From contig JAMQGV010000021.1 in NCBI GenBank assembly GCA_025994075.1, forward strand, positions 62,001 to 126,000: DNA of 64,000 bases. Direction: 5' to 3'. Each line of letters starts with the position of its first letter. Positions within the stretch are counted from its first letter, which is position 1. A program made the translations under genes and the position numbers. A model generated the notes under the pieces. It made no database searches. It was not told the origin of the DNA and saw only the letters and a program-made list of their open reading frames with translations. The stretch is from Vicinamibacteria bacterium. GTDB lineage: Bacteria; Acidobacteriota; Vicinamibacteria; Fen-336. Of this stretch, positions 26,153 to 33,719 are shown one piece after another.

Positions 26153-26210
26153 TCAATCCATTGATCAATAGACACTTGCATGCGATTTTCGAGGAGCGGT
26201 GAACCGACGA

Positions 26211-26275
26211 GGGACCAGGACCCGGATCAGGATCGCGATCACGACCGGGATCGGGCCCAAGACCGAGTCCCGGGA
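26211..26275. repeat. Dispersed hexamer-type repeat, copy D (single arm)
   Basis: GGACCAGGACCCGGATCAGG is followed by GATCGCGATCACGACCGGGATC: the same six-base units as the right arms of copies A to C, without an inverted left arm. It lies between the DUF4143 ATPase and the VTT gene and marks the right edge of the accessory region. Confidence 0.65.
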
Positions 26276-26280
26276 GGCCT

Positions 26281-26745
26281 CTAGCCCGCCGCCAGGTACC
26301 TCGGGAGGTAGAAGACCACCGAGAAGCGGAGGATGCGGCCGAAGGTGCCGATGGCCATGAAGGTCCAGAAGGACATGTTCAGCATGCCGGCCGCCACGCT
26401 GACCGCGTAGAAGGGCGGGAAGCCGGTGATCGCCGAGAGCAGGACCACCGCGTCCGCGCCCTTCTCGTGGCGGTGGAGCGACTCGCTGGCCTTGTGGATC
26501 TTCTCCTTCGCGCGCAGCAGCCAGGGCATCGTGATCGCGCCCTTGCCGACCTGGTAGAGAATCGCCTTGGCGATCATCTGGCCGAGGGTCGTCGAGGCGA
26601 TGATCGAGGCGGCCGGGGCCTGGGACAGGGCGGCCATGCCGGCGATGTAGACCTCGATGTTGACGAAAGGCACGAGGCCGCTCACGATTCCCACCCCCAG
26701 GCTCGAGACGAAGTAGCCGGGGTCCCACGCTCCGAGGCCGTTCAC
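26281..26745 (-). CDS. VTT-domain (DedA/SNARE-associated-like) membrane protein
   Basis: A 154-residue integral membrane protein with four or so hydrophobic segments and the VTT-type core: GIVSGLVPFVNIEVYIAG, then TTLGQMIAKAILYQVGK, AVVLLSAITGFPPFYAVSVAAGML and FGRILRFSVVFYLPRY. The GQM..K...Y..G and GxPPFY patterns fit the YqaA-like branch of the DedA/VTT superfamily, implicated in lipid scrambling and membrane potential. It diverges from the GMC oxidoreductase gene with only 38 bases between the start codons. Confidence 0.8.
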   Translation of the reverse strand: MNGLGAWDPGYFVSSLGVGIVSGLVPFVNIEVYIAGMAALSQAPAASIIASTTLGQMIAKAILYQVGKGAITMPWLLRAKEKIHKASESLHRHEKGADAVVLLSAITGFPPFYAVSVAAGMLNMSFWTFMAIGTFGRILRFSVVFYLPRYLAAG

Positions 26746-26783
26746 GCAAGCGCCTCGGCTTCCCAGGAGGACAGAGAAAGAAG

Positions 26784-28349
26784 ATGAGCCCCGGGCGCCG
26801 GGACTGGGACGTGATCGTGATCGGGTCGGGCTTCGGGGGCGCGTTCGTCGCCGACCCGCTGGTGCGCGCCGGCGCGCGGGTGCTGATGCTCGAGCGCGGG
26901 GGGCACGTCACGCGCGGGCCCCACAACTGGGCCGCGCAGGGCTCGATGGACCTGACGCCCTACGCCACCGGCGAGGCCGCGTTCCGCGCCGAGGCCGGCG
27001 GCCAGAACCCGGTGATGCACGTGACCGGGTGCGTCGGCGGCCAGTCGGTGTTCTACGGCGGTGTCTCGTTCCGCATGCGCGAGCGCGACTTCGAGCCGGA
27101 CCCGGAGATCGTGGGCGACAGCGGCGCGCTGTGGCCGATCGGCTACGCCGACCTCGAGACGTACTACGCCGACGTCGAGAAGCGGCTCGACGTCGCGGGG
27201 ATCGCCGGCGCCGACCCGACCGAGCCCGACCGCCGGGGCGAGCCCTATCCGCAGGCGCCGCCGCCGTTCTCCCCCACCGCGAAGCGGGTCGCCGACGCCG
27301 GGCGCGAACTGGGCCTGAAGCCCTTCCCGCTGCCGCTCGCGATCCACTACAGAAAAGAGGAAGGGCGCGAGGGCTGCATCGCCTGCCCCACCTGCGACAC
27401 CTTCGCCTGTGCGATCGGGGCCAAGAACGACCTCGCCACCGGCGTGATCCCCGACCTGGTCCGCCGCGGGCTGGAACTGCGGCCGCACATGGCGGTCGTC
27501 GGCCTGCACGAGAAGGGCGGCCGGATCGCCGAGGTGGAGTGCATCGACCGCACCCGCGCGGTTCGCGTATCCTTCACGGCCGCCACCGTGATCCTGGCGG
27601 GCGGGGCGATCGCCTCGCCCCACCTGTTGCTGGCCACGGGGCTTGCCGGGAAGAACCCCGCTGGGGACGCGGTGGGGCGCTACCTGTGCCGGCACGTCAA
27701 CGGCATCGCGCTCGGCTGCTTCGCGAGCCTGCCCGACGGCGGCAAGCAGTTCCACAAGCAGGTGGGGTTCCACGATTTCTACTACGGCCACGAACGCATC
27801 GGCACGCCGCGCGGGCGGCTCGGCTCGGTCCAGTCGCTGCAAACGCCTCCTCTCGCGCTGGTCCAGGCCAACGCCCCCCGCCTCGTCGCGCCTTTCCTCG
27901 GCCCCGGCGTGCGCCGGCTCACCGGGCTGCTGGTGATGGCCGAGGACCAGCCGCGCCCGGAGAACCGGGTGCGGATCGACGCCGGCGCGCGCGACCAGTT
28001 CGGCCTGCCGCTGCCGGTGGTCCGCCAAATCTACACCGAGCGCGACGAACAGGCGCGCCGCGCGCTGTTCCGCGAGGCCGGCCGGGTCCTGAAGCGCGCC
28101 GGCGCGATGTTCGTCTACAACCACAAGATCAGGACGTTCTCCCACGTCTGCGGCACCGTGCGCATGGGCGACGACCCGAAGCGCAACCCGCTCGACCGCT
28201 TCTGCCGCTTCCGCGGCGTCGACAACCTGCACGTCGTCGACGCCTCGTTCTTCCCCACCGCGGGCGGCGTCAACCCGAGCCTGACGATCGCGGCCAACGC
28301 GCTGCGCGTGGGCCAGGCCCTCGTCCACGGCCTGCCGGCGCGGGCCTGA
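26784..28349 (+). CDS. GMC-family FAD oxidoreductase with Cys cluster
   Basis: A 521-residue flavoprotein: ADP-binding GSGFGGA (about 14-20), ERGG, the GGQSVFYGG substrate loop, and at the C-terminus HVCGTVRMG (catalytic-type His about 453) and GVNPSLTIAANALR. A cluster Cys198-x2-Cys201-x2-Cys204-x4-Cys209 (CIACPTCDTFAC) recalls bacterial GMC dehydrogenases that hold an Fe-S cluster or a structural disulfide. It likely oxidises an alcohol, sugar or sterol. AGGAGG lies about 14 bases upstream of the ATG. It heads a run of same-strand genes with short gaps: a Gfo/Idh/MocA protein, a membrane protein and two small proteins. The natural substrate is unknown. Confidence 0.9.
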   Translation: MSPGRRDWDVIVIGSGFGGAFVADPLVRAGARVLMLERGGHVTRGPHNWAAQGSMDLTPYATGEAAFRAEAGGQNPVMHVTGCVGGQSVFYGGVSFRMRERDFEPDPEIVGDSGALWPIGYADLETYYADVEKRLDVAGIAGADPTEPDRRGEPYPQAPPPFSPTAKRVADAGRELGLKPFPLPLAIHYRKEEGREGCIACPTCDTFACAIGAKNDLATGVIPDLVRRGLELRPHMAVVGLHEKGGRIAEVECIDRTRAVRVSFTAATVILAGGAIASPHLLLATGLAGKNPAGDAVGRYLCRHVNGIALGCFASLPDGGKQFHKQVGFHDFYYGHERIGTPRGRLGSVQSLQTPPLALVQANAPRLVAPFLGPGVRRLTGLLVMAEDQPRPENRVRIDAGARDQFGLPLPVVRQIYTERDEQARRALFREAGRVLKRAGAMFVYNHKIRTFSHVCGTVRMGDDPKRNPLDRFCRFRGVDNLHVVDASFFPTAGGVNPSLTIAANALRVGQALVHGLPARA

Positions 28350-28359
28350 GCGAAGACCG

Positions 28360-29316
28360 GTGAACGCCCCGCTCCGCATCGCGCTGCTCGGCTGCGGCTA
28401 CGCCGCGCGGCTGCACGCCACGGCGCTGAAGCCGATGGCGGACGCGGTGCGACTGCTGGCCGCCAGCCGCGAGCGCGAGCGGGCCGAGGCCTTCGCCCGC
28501 GAGTGGGGCACGGGCGTGCTCGACTCCTACGAAGCCGCGATCGCCTCGCCCGAGGTCGACGCGGTCGCGGTGCTGACGCCGCCCGACTCGCACGAGGCGC
28601 TGACAGTGCAAGCGCTCGCCGCGGGCAAGCACGTGATCGTCGAGAAGCCCGCCTTCCCGCGCGCGGCCACCTTCGGGCCCGTCGCCGAGGCCGCGACCCG
28701 CGCCGGGAAGCAGGTGCTGGTCGCCGAGAACTACTACTACAAGCCGCTGGCCGTGACCCTGCGCGGGCTGCTGCGCGAGGGGGCGATCGGCGAGCCGCGC
28801 TTCGTGCTCGTCAACGCGATGAAGGAGCAGAAGGTCGACGGCTGGCGGCAGGACCCGGCGGTCGGCGGCGGCGCGCTGTACGAGGGCGGCATCCACTGGG
28901 TGAGCCTGATGGCCGGCCTGGGGCTGACCGTGAAGCGCGCGCGCGGCGCCTTCCCCGCTCACGCCGGCGCGCCCGAACGCGCGGCGCTCGCCACGTTCGA
29001 GTACGCCGAAGGCGCGGTCGGCGCGCTGGTCCACTCGTGGGAGCAGCCCTCGCCGCTCAAGGGCCTGCGGCTGTCGCGGATCTTCGGCCGCGAGGGCGCC
29101 ATCGCCTTCGAGTCGAACGGCCTGTTCGTGTTCGTGTGGGGGCGACGCAAGACCGTGCTGCTCCCCGGCGGCCTGCGCGACCTGACGGGTCGCGGGGCGA
29201 TGTGGCGCGACTTCCTGGCGGCGATGGCCACGGGACGCACGCCGGAGATGGACCTGGCGCGGGCCCGGCGCGACCTGGAGCTCGTGGAGGAGATCGGCGC
29301 CGGCGACGGCGCCTGA
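28360..29316 (+). CDS. Gfo/Idh/MocA-family oxidoreductase
   Basis: A 318-residue NAD(P)-dependent dehydrogenase. The Rossmann start is IALLGCGYAARLHATALK (glycine motif GCGYAA), then TPPDSHE and the conserved EKPAFP (the E-K-P motif, about 93), with the C-terminal domain containing ENYYYKPL and GGGALYEGGIHWV (the conserved GG...H active-site region). The start is GTG. It follows the GMC gene by 10 bases, suggesting the two enzymes act in sequence on one sugar or polyol, for example oxidation at C3 and a further redox step. The substrate cannot be read from the sequence. Confidence 0.9.
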   Translation: MNAPLRIALLGCGYAARLHATALKPMADAVRLLAASRERERAEAFAREWGTGVLDSYEAAIASPEVDAVAVLTPPDSHEALTVQALAAGKHVIVEKPAFPRAATFGPVAEAATRAGKQVLVAENYYYKPLAVTLRGLLREGAIGEPRFVLVNAMKEQKVDGWRQDPAVGGGALYEGGIHWVSLMAGLGLTVKRARGAFPAHAGAPERAALATFEYAEGAVGALVHSWEQPSPLKGLRLSRIFGREGAIAFESNGLFVFVWGRRKTVLLPGGLRDLTGRGAMWRDFLAAMATGRTPEMDLARARRDLELVEEIGAGDGA

Positions 29317-29350
29317 CGGACTTTCGAGAGAGAGAGACGAAGGAGACGAA

Positions 29351-30175
29351 ATGGACTTTCTGGCCGCCCTCGCGGTGGGGATCATCGCTGGCACCCACAC
29401 CGCCACCTGGGGCATGTACAAGGACGCCCCGCACGAGGGCTTCCGCCACTACCCGCGCAGCATCTTCACCGCCGCGGTGCTGGCGCCGCTGATCTACTGG
29501 GGCTTCTCGTACGTGCCGCTGCTGGCGTTCGACCCGATGAGCGCGCGCGGCATCGTGCTGCTGTTCGGCCTCACCTACTGCGCGGAGCGCGGCGCCACGG
29601 AGTTCTACAAGACCTTCGTCCGCTTCGAGGACCAGAGCAAGTACACGATTCCGATGCAGTTCCACGTGTTCGGCAAGGTGATCCCCGCGGGCGGCAAGCG
29701 CTGGGCGATCGCGATCGCCCACGTGATCGTCGTGCTCGTCTCGGTGTTCCTGATCCACCTGCACAACGTGCCGGACGAGCCGATCAGCATCGTCAAGTTC
29801 CTGCTGCTGGGCTCGGTCGGCGGCTGGCTGTCGGCCTTCGGCGGCGCCTTCAAGGACGCCCCGATCGAGGGCTTCCACACCTTCAAGTTCTTCCGCAGCC
29901 CGGCGCTCGCCGCGTTCTACTCGTGGCTGCTGTCGTTCCTCACCGACTCGTACATGATCGGCGCGGTCGGCGGCCTCGGCTACACCGTGGCCACGATCGA
30001 GACCTACAAGACGTTCTTCTTCCCGAACGTGCCGCGCGGCAAGTTCGCCGGCAAGCCGGTGCTGTTCCCCGAGCACCTCGAGACGCGGAAGAAGTTCGTC
30101 CCGATCTACTTCGGCATCTGGCTGTTCGTGATCGTCAGCATCGCCCAGGCGATCCGCGTCCAGTACTTCCTGTAG
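29351..30175 (+). CDS. Polytopic membrane protein with a duplicated KDAPxEGF motif
   Basis: A 274-residue integral membrane protein with about six hydrophobic segments. It is an internal duplication: TWGMYKDAPHEGF (about 19-31) in the first half and GGAFKDAPIEGF (about 165-176) in the second, each followed by a charged loop and a helix ending near W. The repeats suggest two-fold pseudo-symmetry, as in transporters. It is third in the GMC-Gfo run, with 34 bases after the second gene, so it could transport or bind the same compound. I do not recognise the family with confidence. Confidence 0.8.
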   Translation: MDFLAALAVGIIAGTHTATWGMYKDAPHEGFRHYPRSIFTAAVLAPLIYWGFSYVPLLAFDPMSARGIVLLFGLTYCAERGATEFYKTFVRFEDQSKYTIPMQFHVFGKVIPAGGKRWAIAIAHVIVVLVSVFLIHLHNVPDEPISIVKFLLLGSVGGWLSAFGGAFKDAPIEGFHTFKFFRSPALAAFYSWLLSFLTDSYMIGAVGGLGYTVATIETYKTFFFPNVPRGKFAGKPVLFPEHLETRKKFVPIYFGIWLFVIVSIAQAIRVQYFL

Positions 30176-30179
30176 GTCG

Positions 30180-31037
30180 ATGCTCGCCGCGGCCGCGCTG
30201 ACGCTGGTCCTGGCCGCCCCCTCGGCGCCGGGGCCGGCGGCGGCGCTGGCCGCGGCCGAGGAGTTGTACGAGCGGCGCGCGGAAGGGAGCGACGGGCCCG
30301 ACTGCGCGCCGGCGACGATCGAGGCGGCGCTCGACGCGTATCGACAGGCACTCGCCGTGGAGCCCGCGTCGCTCTCGGCGCGGCGCGGGTTCCTGCGCGC
30401 CGTGTTCTTCCGCGTCGGCTTCTGCAAGGTGGAGAAAGGCCCCCGCAGCGCAGCGCTGTTCGAGGAGGCCAAGCGCCTCGGCGACGACACCGTGAAGCGG
30501 CTGCTGGCGGGGCGCGAGGGCTCGCGGCGCGAGCGGCTCCAGAGCGCGATCCGGGCGGAGCCGCTGGCCGCCGAGCTGTTCCTGTGGACCGCGGCGGCGT
30601 GGGGCCAGTGGGCGGTCGACCACAAGATCGCCGCGGCCTGGCAGGGCACCGCCGGCAAGATGCGCGACCTCGCCGAGGCGGTGATCGCCGTGGCGCCGGA
30701 GACGATGGACGGCGGCGCCCACCTGATCCTCGGCCGCCTGCACACCGAGGCGCCGAAGATCCCGCTGCTGACGGGCTGGGTGGCGAAGGAGAAGGGCATC
30801 GCCTCGATCCGCGCGGCGCACGCGATCGCGCCGCGAGCGAAGCAGCACCTGTTCTTCCTCGGCGCGGCCCTTCTCGACCACGACCCCCGCGGTCGCGACG
30901 AGGGCCTCGCCCTGCTCCGCCGCTGCGCGGACGAGCCGATCGAAGCGCGCCATGCGGTCGAGGACCGCCACTACGTGGACAAGGCCCGGCGCAAGCTGGC
31001 CGCAGCGGAAAGCACGCTGGCCGCCGCCCGCCGCTGA
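30180..31037 (+). CDS. Exported TPR-like protein (possibly TRAP-transporter TatT-like)
   Basis: A 285-residue protein with a short signal peptide (about 1-20, ending in an Ala-rich cleavage region) and an otherwise all-helical sequence with TPR-like spacing (LDAYRQALAVEPASLSARRG and LILGRLHTEAPKIPLL). The segments WTAAAWGQW and GRLHTEAPKIP recall TatT-type periplasmic helical proteins, but the match is loose. It begins four bases after the membrane-protein gene, so it belongs to the same operon. Function unknown; periplasmic binding or scaffolding is plausible. Confidence 0.72.
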   Translation: MLAAAALTLVLAAPSAPGPAAALAAAEELYERRAEGSDGPDCAPATIEAALDAYRQALAVEPASLSARRGFLRAVFFRVGFCKVEKGPRSAALFEEAKRLGDDTVKRLLAGREGSRRERLQSAIRAEPLAAELFLWTAAAWGQWAVDHKIAAAWQGTAGKMRDLAEAVIAVAPETMDGGAHLILGRLHTEAPKIPLLTGWVAKEKGIASIRAAHAIAPRAKQHLFFLGAALLDHDPRGRDEGLALLRRCADEPIEARHAVEDRHYVDKARRKLAAAESTLAAARR

Positions 31038-31055
31038 CGCGAGCCGCCACCTCCC

Positions 31056-31433
31056 ATGTACTACATCGGGCTCGACCCGGAGCATCGACCGAAGAACTCG
31101 GCGCACTCGACCTGGACCCGCACCGAGGCCGCCTGGGTGCGGCTGGCGTGGCGGCAGCGGCGCTGGCTCGCGCACGGGCCTGCGCTCGTCGCGTTCCTGC
31201 TCGCCGGCCTCTACCTCTGGCTGCGATCGCCCTCCGAAGCGGAGCCTGCCCCGGGCGACACGGAACTCGGCATCCTGGTGGCAGCCGTGGTCGGGGGCCT
31301 CGTGATGTGGGCCACGGACCGGATCTACCGGTGCCCCGTGTGCGAGCTGCGTCCGCGGAACTTCCACGAACGACGCCACGGGCGAGTCGTGGACCCGAAG
31401 ACCTGCGAGACCTGCGGCGTGCCGCTGGCCTGA
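31056..31433 (+). CDS. Small membrane protein with a C-terminal zinc-ribbon-like motif
   Basis: A 125-residue protein: a short charged N-terminus, two predicted membrane helices (about 43-60 and 72-90), then CPVC (about 95-98) and CETCG (about 117-121), four cysteines spaced as in a small zinc ribbon facing the cytoplasm. It lies 18 bases after the TPR-like gene. No known family comes to mind. The start at 31056 is an ATG, with only weak Shine-Dalgarno support. Confidence 0.7.
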   Translation: MYYIGLDPEHRPKNSAHSTWTRTEAAWVRLAWRQRRWLAHGPALVAFLLAGLYLWLRSPSEAEPAPGDTELGILVAAVVGGLVMWATDRIYRCPVCELRPRNFHERRHGRVVDPKTCETCGVPLA

Positions 31434-31481
31434 TTCTTCCGCGGGCGCAGCGCGGCCGGGGAGTAGACTCGCCGCATCCCC

Positions 31482-32555
31482 ATGTACGCGTTCGACGAGG
31501 TCGCGGCGGCTGCGGGCGAGTTCCACGAGGCGGTGCGCGGGGCGCGCGGGTTCCGGCCGCTTTCCGTCAAGCTGAAGCTGGTCGACGGCTGCAACCTGCG
31601 CTGCGCGATGTGCGACCACTGGCGGCGCGAGCGGCGGGAGCGGCTCACCCCCGAGCGGCTGCGCGTGCTGTTCGCCGAGCTCGCCGCGCTCGGTTGCCGC
31701 AAGGTCCACCTGACCGGTGGCGAGCCCGGCCTGCGCGAGGACCTGGAGGCGATCGTCGCGGCGGGCACCGCGGCGGGGTTGCGCGTCACGCTGACGACCA
31801 ACGCCACGCTGTTCACCCGCGAGCGGGCGCGGCGGCTGGTCGAAGCGGGGCTGCGCGCGGCCGCGGTCTCGATCGACTCGCCGGTGGCGGAGGTGCACGA
31901 CCGCCAGCGCGGGCTGCCGGGCTCGTTCGAGAAGGCGGTCGCGGGCCTCAAGAACCTGCGCAAGGAGGCGCGGCGCGGCAAGCTGACGCTCGCGATCAAC
32001 ACCGTGGTCACCCGCCTCAACTTCCGCACCCTGGGCGGGCTGCCGAAGCTGGCTCTGCGCACGGGCGCGCGCGCGCTCCGGCTGATGCCCGTCGACGACC
32101 ACAGCGGCGAGGCGCTGGCGCTCGGCGCCGACGAGATCGCGGAGTACGACGCGCGGGTGGCCCCCGCGCTCGCCGAGGAGGGCCTGCGCCTCGGCCTGTT
32201 CGCCGACGCGTCCGAGGCCTGGGTCTTCGGCCGCACTCCTGAAGAGAAGGCCCGCGCGACGCGCGGCGACTATGCGCTCGGCCACTACGAGCGCAAGCCG
32301 TGCCTGGCTCCGTTCACGCACGCCCTCGTCGACCACGACGGGCGGGTCTTCGTCTGCTGCATGGCGCGCGGCCTGCGGCCGCTCGGCGACGTCACCGAGC
32401 GGCCGTTCGCCGAGATCTGGCAGGGGCGGGCCTACGCGGACACCCGCCGCCAGATCCTGACCCCGGCCCGGCTGCCGCCCTGCGCCCGCTGCGACGACTT
32501 CCTCGACGAAAACGCGCGGCTGCACGCGATCCTGGGCGCTGCCGGCGACCTATAA
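31482..32555 (+). CDS. Radical SAM protein with SPASM-like C-terminal cysteines
   Basis: A 357-residue radical S-adenosylmethionine enzyme. The cluster motif is Cys37-x3-Cys41-x2-Cys44 (CNLRCAMC), followed by LTGGEP and SIDS. The C-terminal part holds CLAPF (about 274), FVCCMAR and PPCARCDD, matching the SPASM/twitch extension that binds auxiliary Fe-S clusters in enzymes that modify peptides, proteins or small molecules. The neighbours are an acyltransferase and glycosyltransferases, so an envelope or lipid modification is possible; the substrate is unknown. TATAAT overlaps its stop codon (32551-32556) but has no clear -35 partner. Confidence 0.9.
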   Translation: MYAFDEVAAAAGEFHEAVRGARGFRPLSVKLKLVDGCNLRCAMCDHWRRERRERLTPERLRVLFAELAALGCRKVHLTGGEPGLREDLEAIVAAGTAAGLRVTLTTNATLFTRERARRLVEAGLRAAAVSIDSPVAEVHDRQRGLPGSFEKAVAGLKNLRKEARRGKLTLAINTVVTRLNFRTLGGLPKLALRTGARALRLMPVDDHSGEALALGADEIAEYDARVAPALAEEGLRLGLFADASEAWVFGRTPEEKARATRGDYALGHYERKPCLAPFTHALVDHDGRVFVCCMARGLRPLGDVTERPFAEIWQGRAYADTRRQILTPARLPPCARCDDFLDENARLHAILGAAGDL

Positions 32556-32581
32556 TCCCCGGTCGGCACAGGGAGTGCAGC

Positions 32582-33322
32582 TTGAGAGACACCCGGCGGC
32601 TTCCCCTCCTCCCCGCACGCCACGCGGCCCAGGCGTTCCTGCAGCGCTGGCTCCGCCGCGGCATCATCGCGGGCTTCGGGGCGGGGTTCACCGTTCCCTA
32701 CATGCAGGTCCTCAACGAGGTGCAGGTCGAGGGCGACGACCTGCTCGAGCGGCTGCCGCTGCGCAACGTCGTCTTCCTCTCGAACCACCAGACGTACTTC
32801 ATGGAGGCGCTCGCCTTCTTCGACCTCGTCTACGTGCGGCACCTGTTCCCGCTGGAGCGGCCGATGCTCCGCTTCTCGGCCGCCGAGGAGACGATGAAGA
32901 AGAACGTGCTGACCGCCCTGATGCACCTGGCGGGAGGCGTCACCCTGAAGCGCAGCTTCCGCGAGGGGGGCCACGACGTGAAGCGCGACGTCGACCTCGA
33001 GGGCGTGTCGCGGGTGCTGGAGGCGATCCGCGACGGCTGGCTGCTCCACTATCCCGCGGGCACCACGCGCCAGGGGGCGCCGTTGCGGGCGGGGGTCGCG
33101 CGCCTGCTCCACGACTCGCGCGCCGTCGCGGTCCCGCTCCGGGCCGACGGCTTCCGGGAGCTGCTGCTGCACCAGCAGCTCCCGGGCAAGCTGTTCCGGG
33201 CGTGCCGGCTGCGCCTCCACGAGCCGCTGGACCTCGAGGAGTTCTACGAGGCTCCTTACACGCGCGAGTCCGGCGAAGCGGTGCTGCGGCAACTGGAAGA
33301 GCGGATCGGCGATCGGATCTGA
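32582..33322 (+). CDS. PlsC-like lysophospholipid/glycerophosphate acyltransferase
   Basis: A 246-residue acyltransferase-like protein. NHQTYFMEA (about 61) is the PlsC catalytic region, with an acidic residue six rather than five positions after the histidine, as in NHQTYFAD-type relatives. The substrate motif is HYPAGTTRQG (the EGTR region of PlsC, about 158), and VAVPLRADGF follows. A basic N-terminus and one hydrophobic stretch suggest membrane association. The TTG at 32582 is supported by GGGAG six bases upstream; no ATG exists near this point. It likely makes or remodels a membrane lipid. It lies just after the radical SAM gene. Confidence 0.82.
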   Translation: MRDTRRLPLLPARHAAQAFLQRWLRRGIIAGFGAGFTVPYMQVLNEVQVEGDDLLERLPLRNVVFLSNHQTYFMEALAFFDLVYVRHLFPLERPMLRFSAAEETMKKNVLTALMHLAGGVTLKRSFREGGHDVKRDVDLEGVSRVLEAIRDGWLLHYPAGTTRQGAPLRAGVARLLHDSRAVAVPLRADGFRELLLHQQLPGKLFRACRLRLHEPLDLEEFYEAPYTRESGEAVLRQLEERIGDRI

Positions 33323-33368
33323 GCGGGGCGGCCCCGCGCCGTGCCACAATCCGCGCGACCCCGACCCC

Positions 33369-33719
33369 ATGGCGCCGACGCCCTGCCAGCTCGCGACGGG
33401 CTTCCTGCTGCCGCACCCGTGTCCCAACGCCGCGCTCGGCGCCTGTGCGAAGTGCGGCCGCGAGGTGTGCGAGGAGCACGCGGAGCTGGGCGACGCGGGC
33501 CTGCTGTGCCGCGGCTGCGCGACCGGCTCCGACCTGCCACCGCTGCTGGCGGGCGCCTCGGAGCGGGCCGGCCTCGGCACCTTCGTCGGCGGAGCGGCCG
33601 CGGCGGCCGGCGCCGCAGCGCTGCTGTTCCCGCTGTTCGACGCCCGCGACGTGGCCGCGTTCGAGGCGGCGCCGCAGGCACCCGAAGACGAAGAAGAGCA
33701 GTTCGCGGACCTCTCCTGA
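33369..33719 (+). CDS. Small protein with an N-terminal zinc-finger-like Cys/His set and a hydrophobic segment
   Basis: A 116-residue protein. CPNAALGACAKCGREVCEEHAE (about 18-39) and LLCRGCATG give a B-box-like Cys/His metal site, followed by an Ala-rich hydrophobic stretch (about 72-86) that may be a membrane helix, and an acidic tail. Its stop overlaps the ATG of the glycosyltransferase at 33719 (ATGA), so the two are translated together. Function unknown. Confidence 0.72.
   Translation: MAPTPCQLATGFLLPHPCPNAALGACAKCGREVCEEHAELGDAGLLCRGCATGSDLPPLLAGASERAGLGTFVGGAAAAAGAAALLFPLFDARDVAAFEAAPQAPEDEEEQFADLS

Noticed and set aside
29057..30799. Minus-strand open frame opposite the membrane and TPR-like genes
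   Set aside because: Antisense to three well-supported genes, with biased composition and no start or ribosome-binding signal.
32551..32556. TATAAT as a strong promoter for the acyltransferase gene
   Set aside because: It overlaps the stop codon of the preceding gene and no -35-like hexamer lies 16-18 bases upstream, so I left it as a note only.
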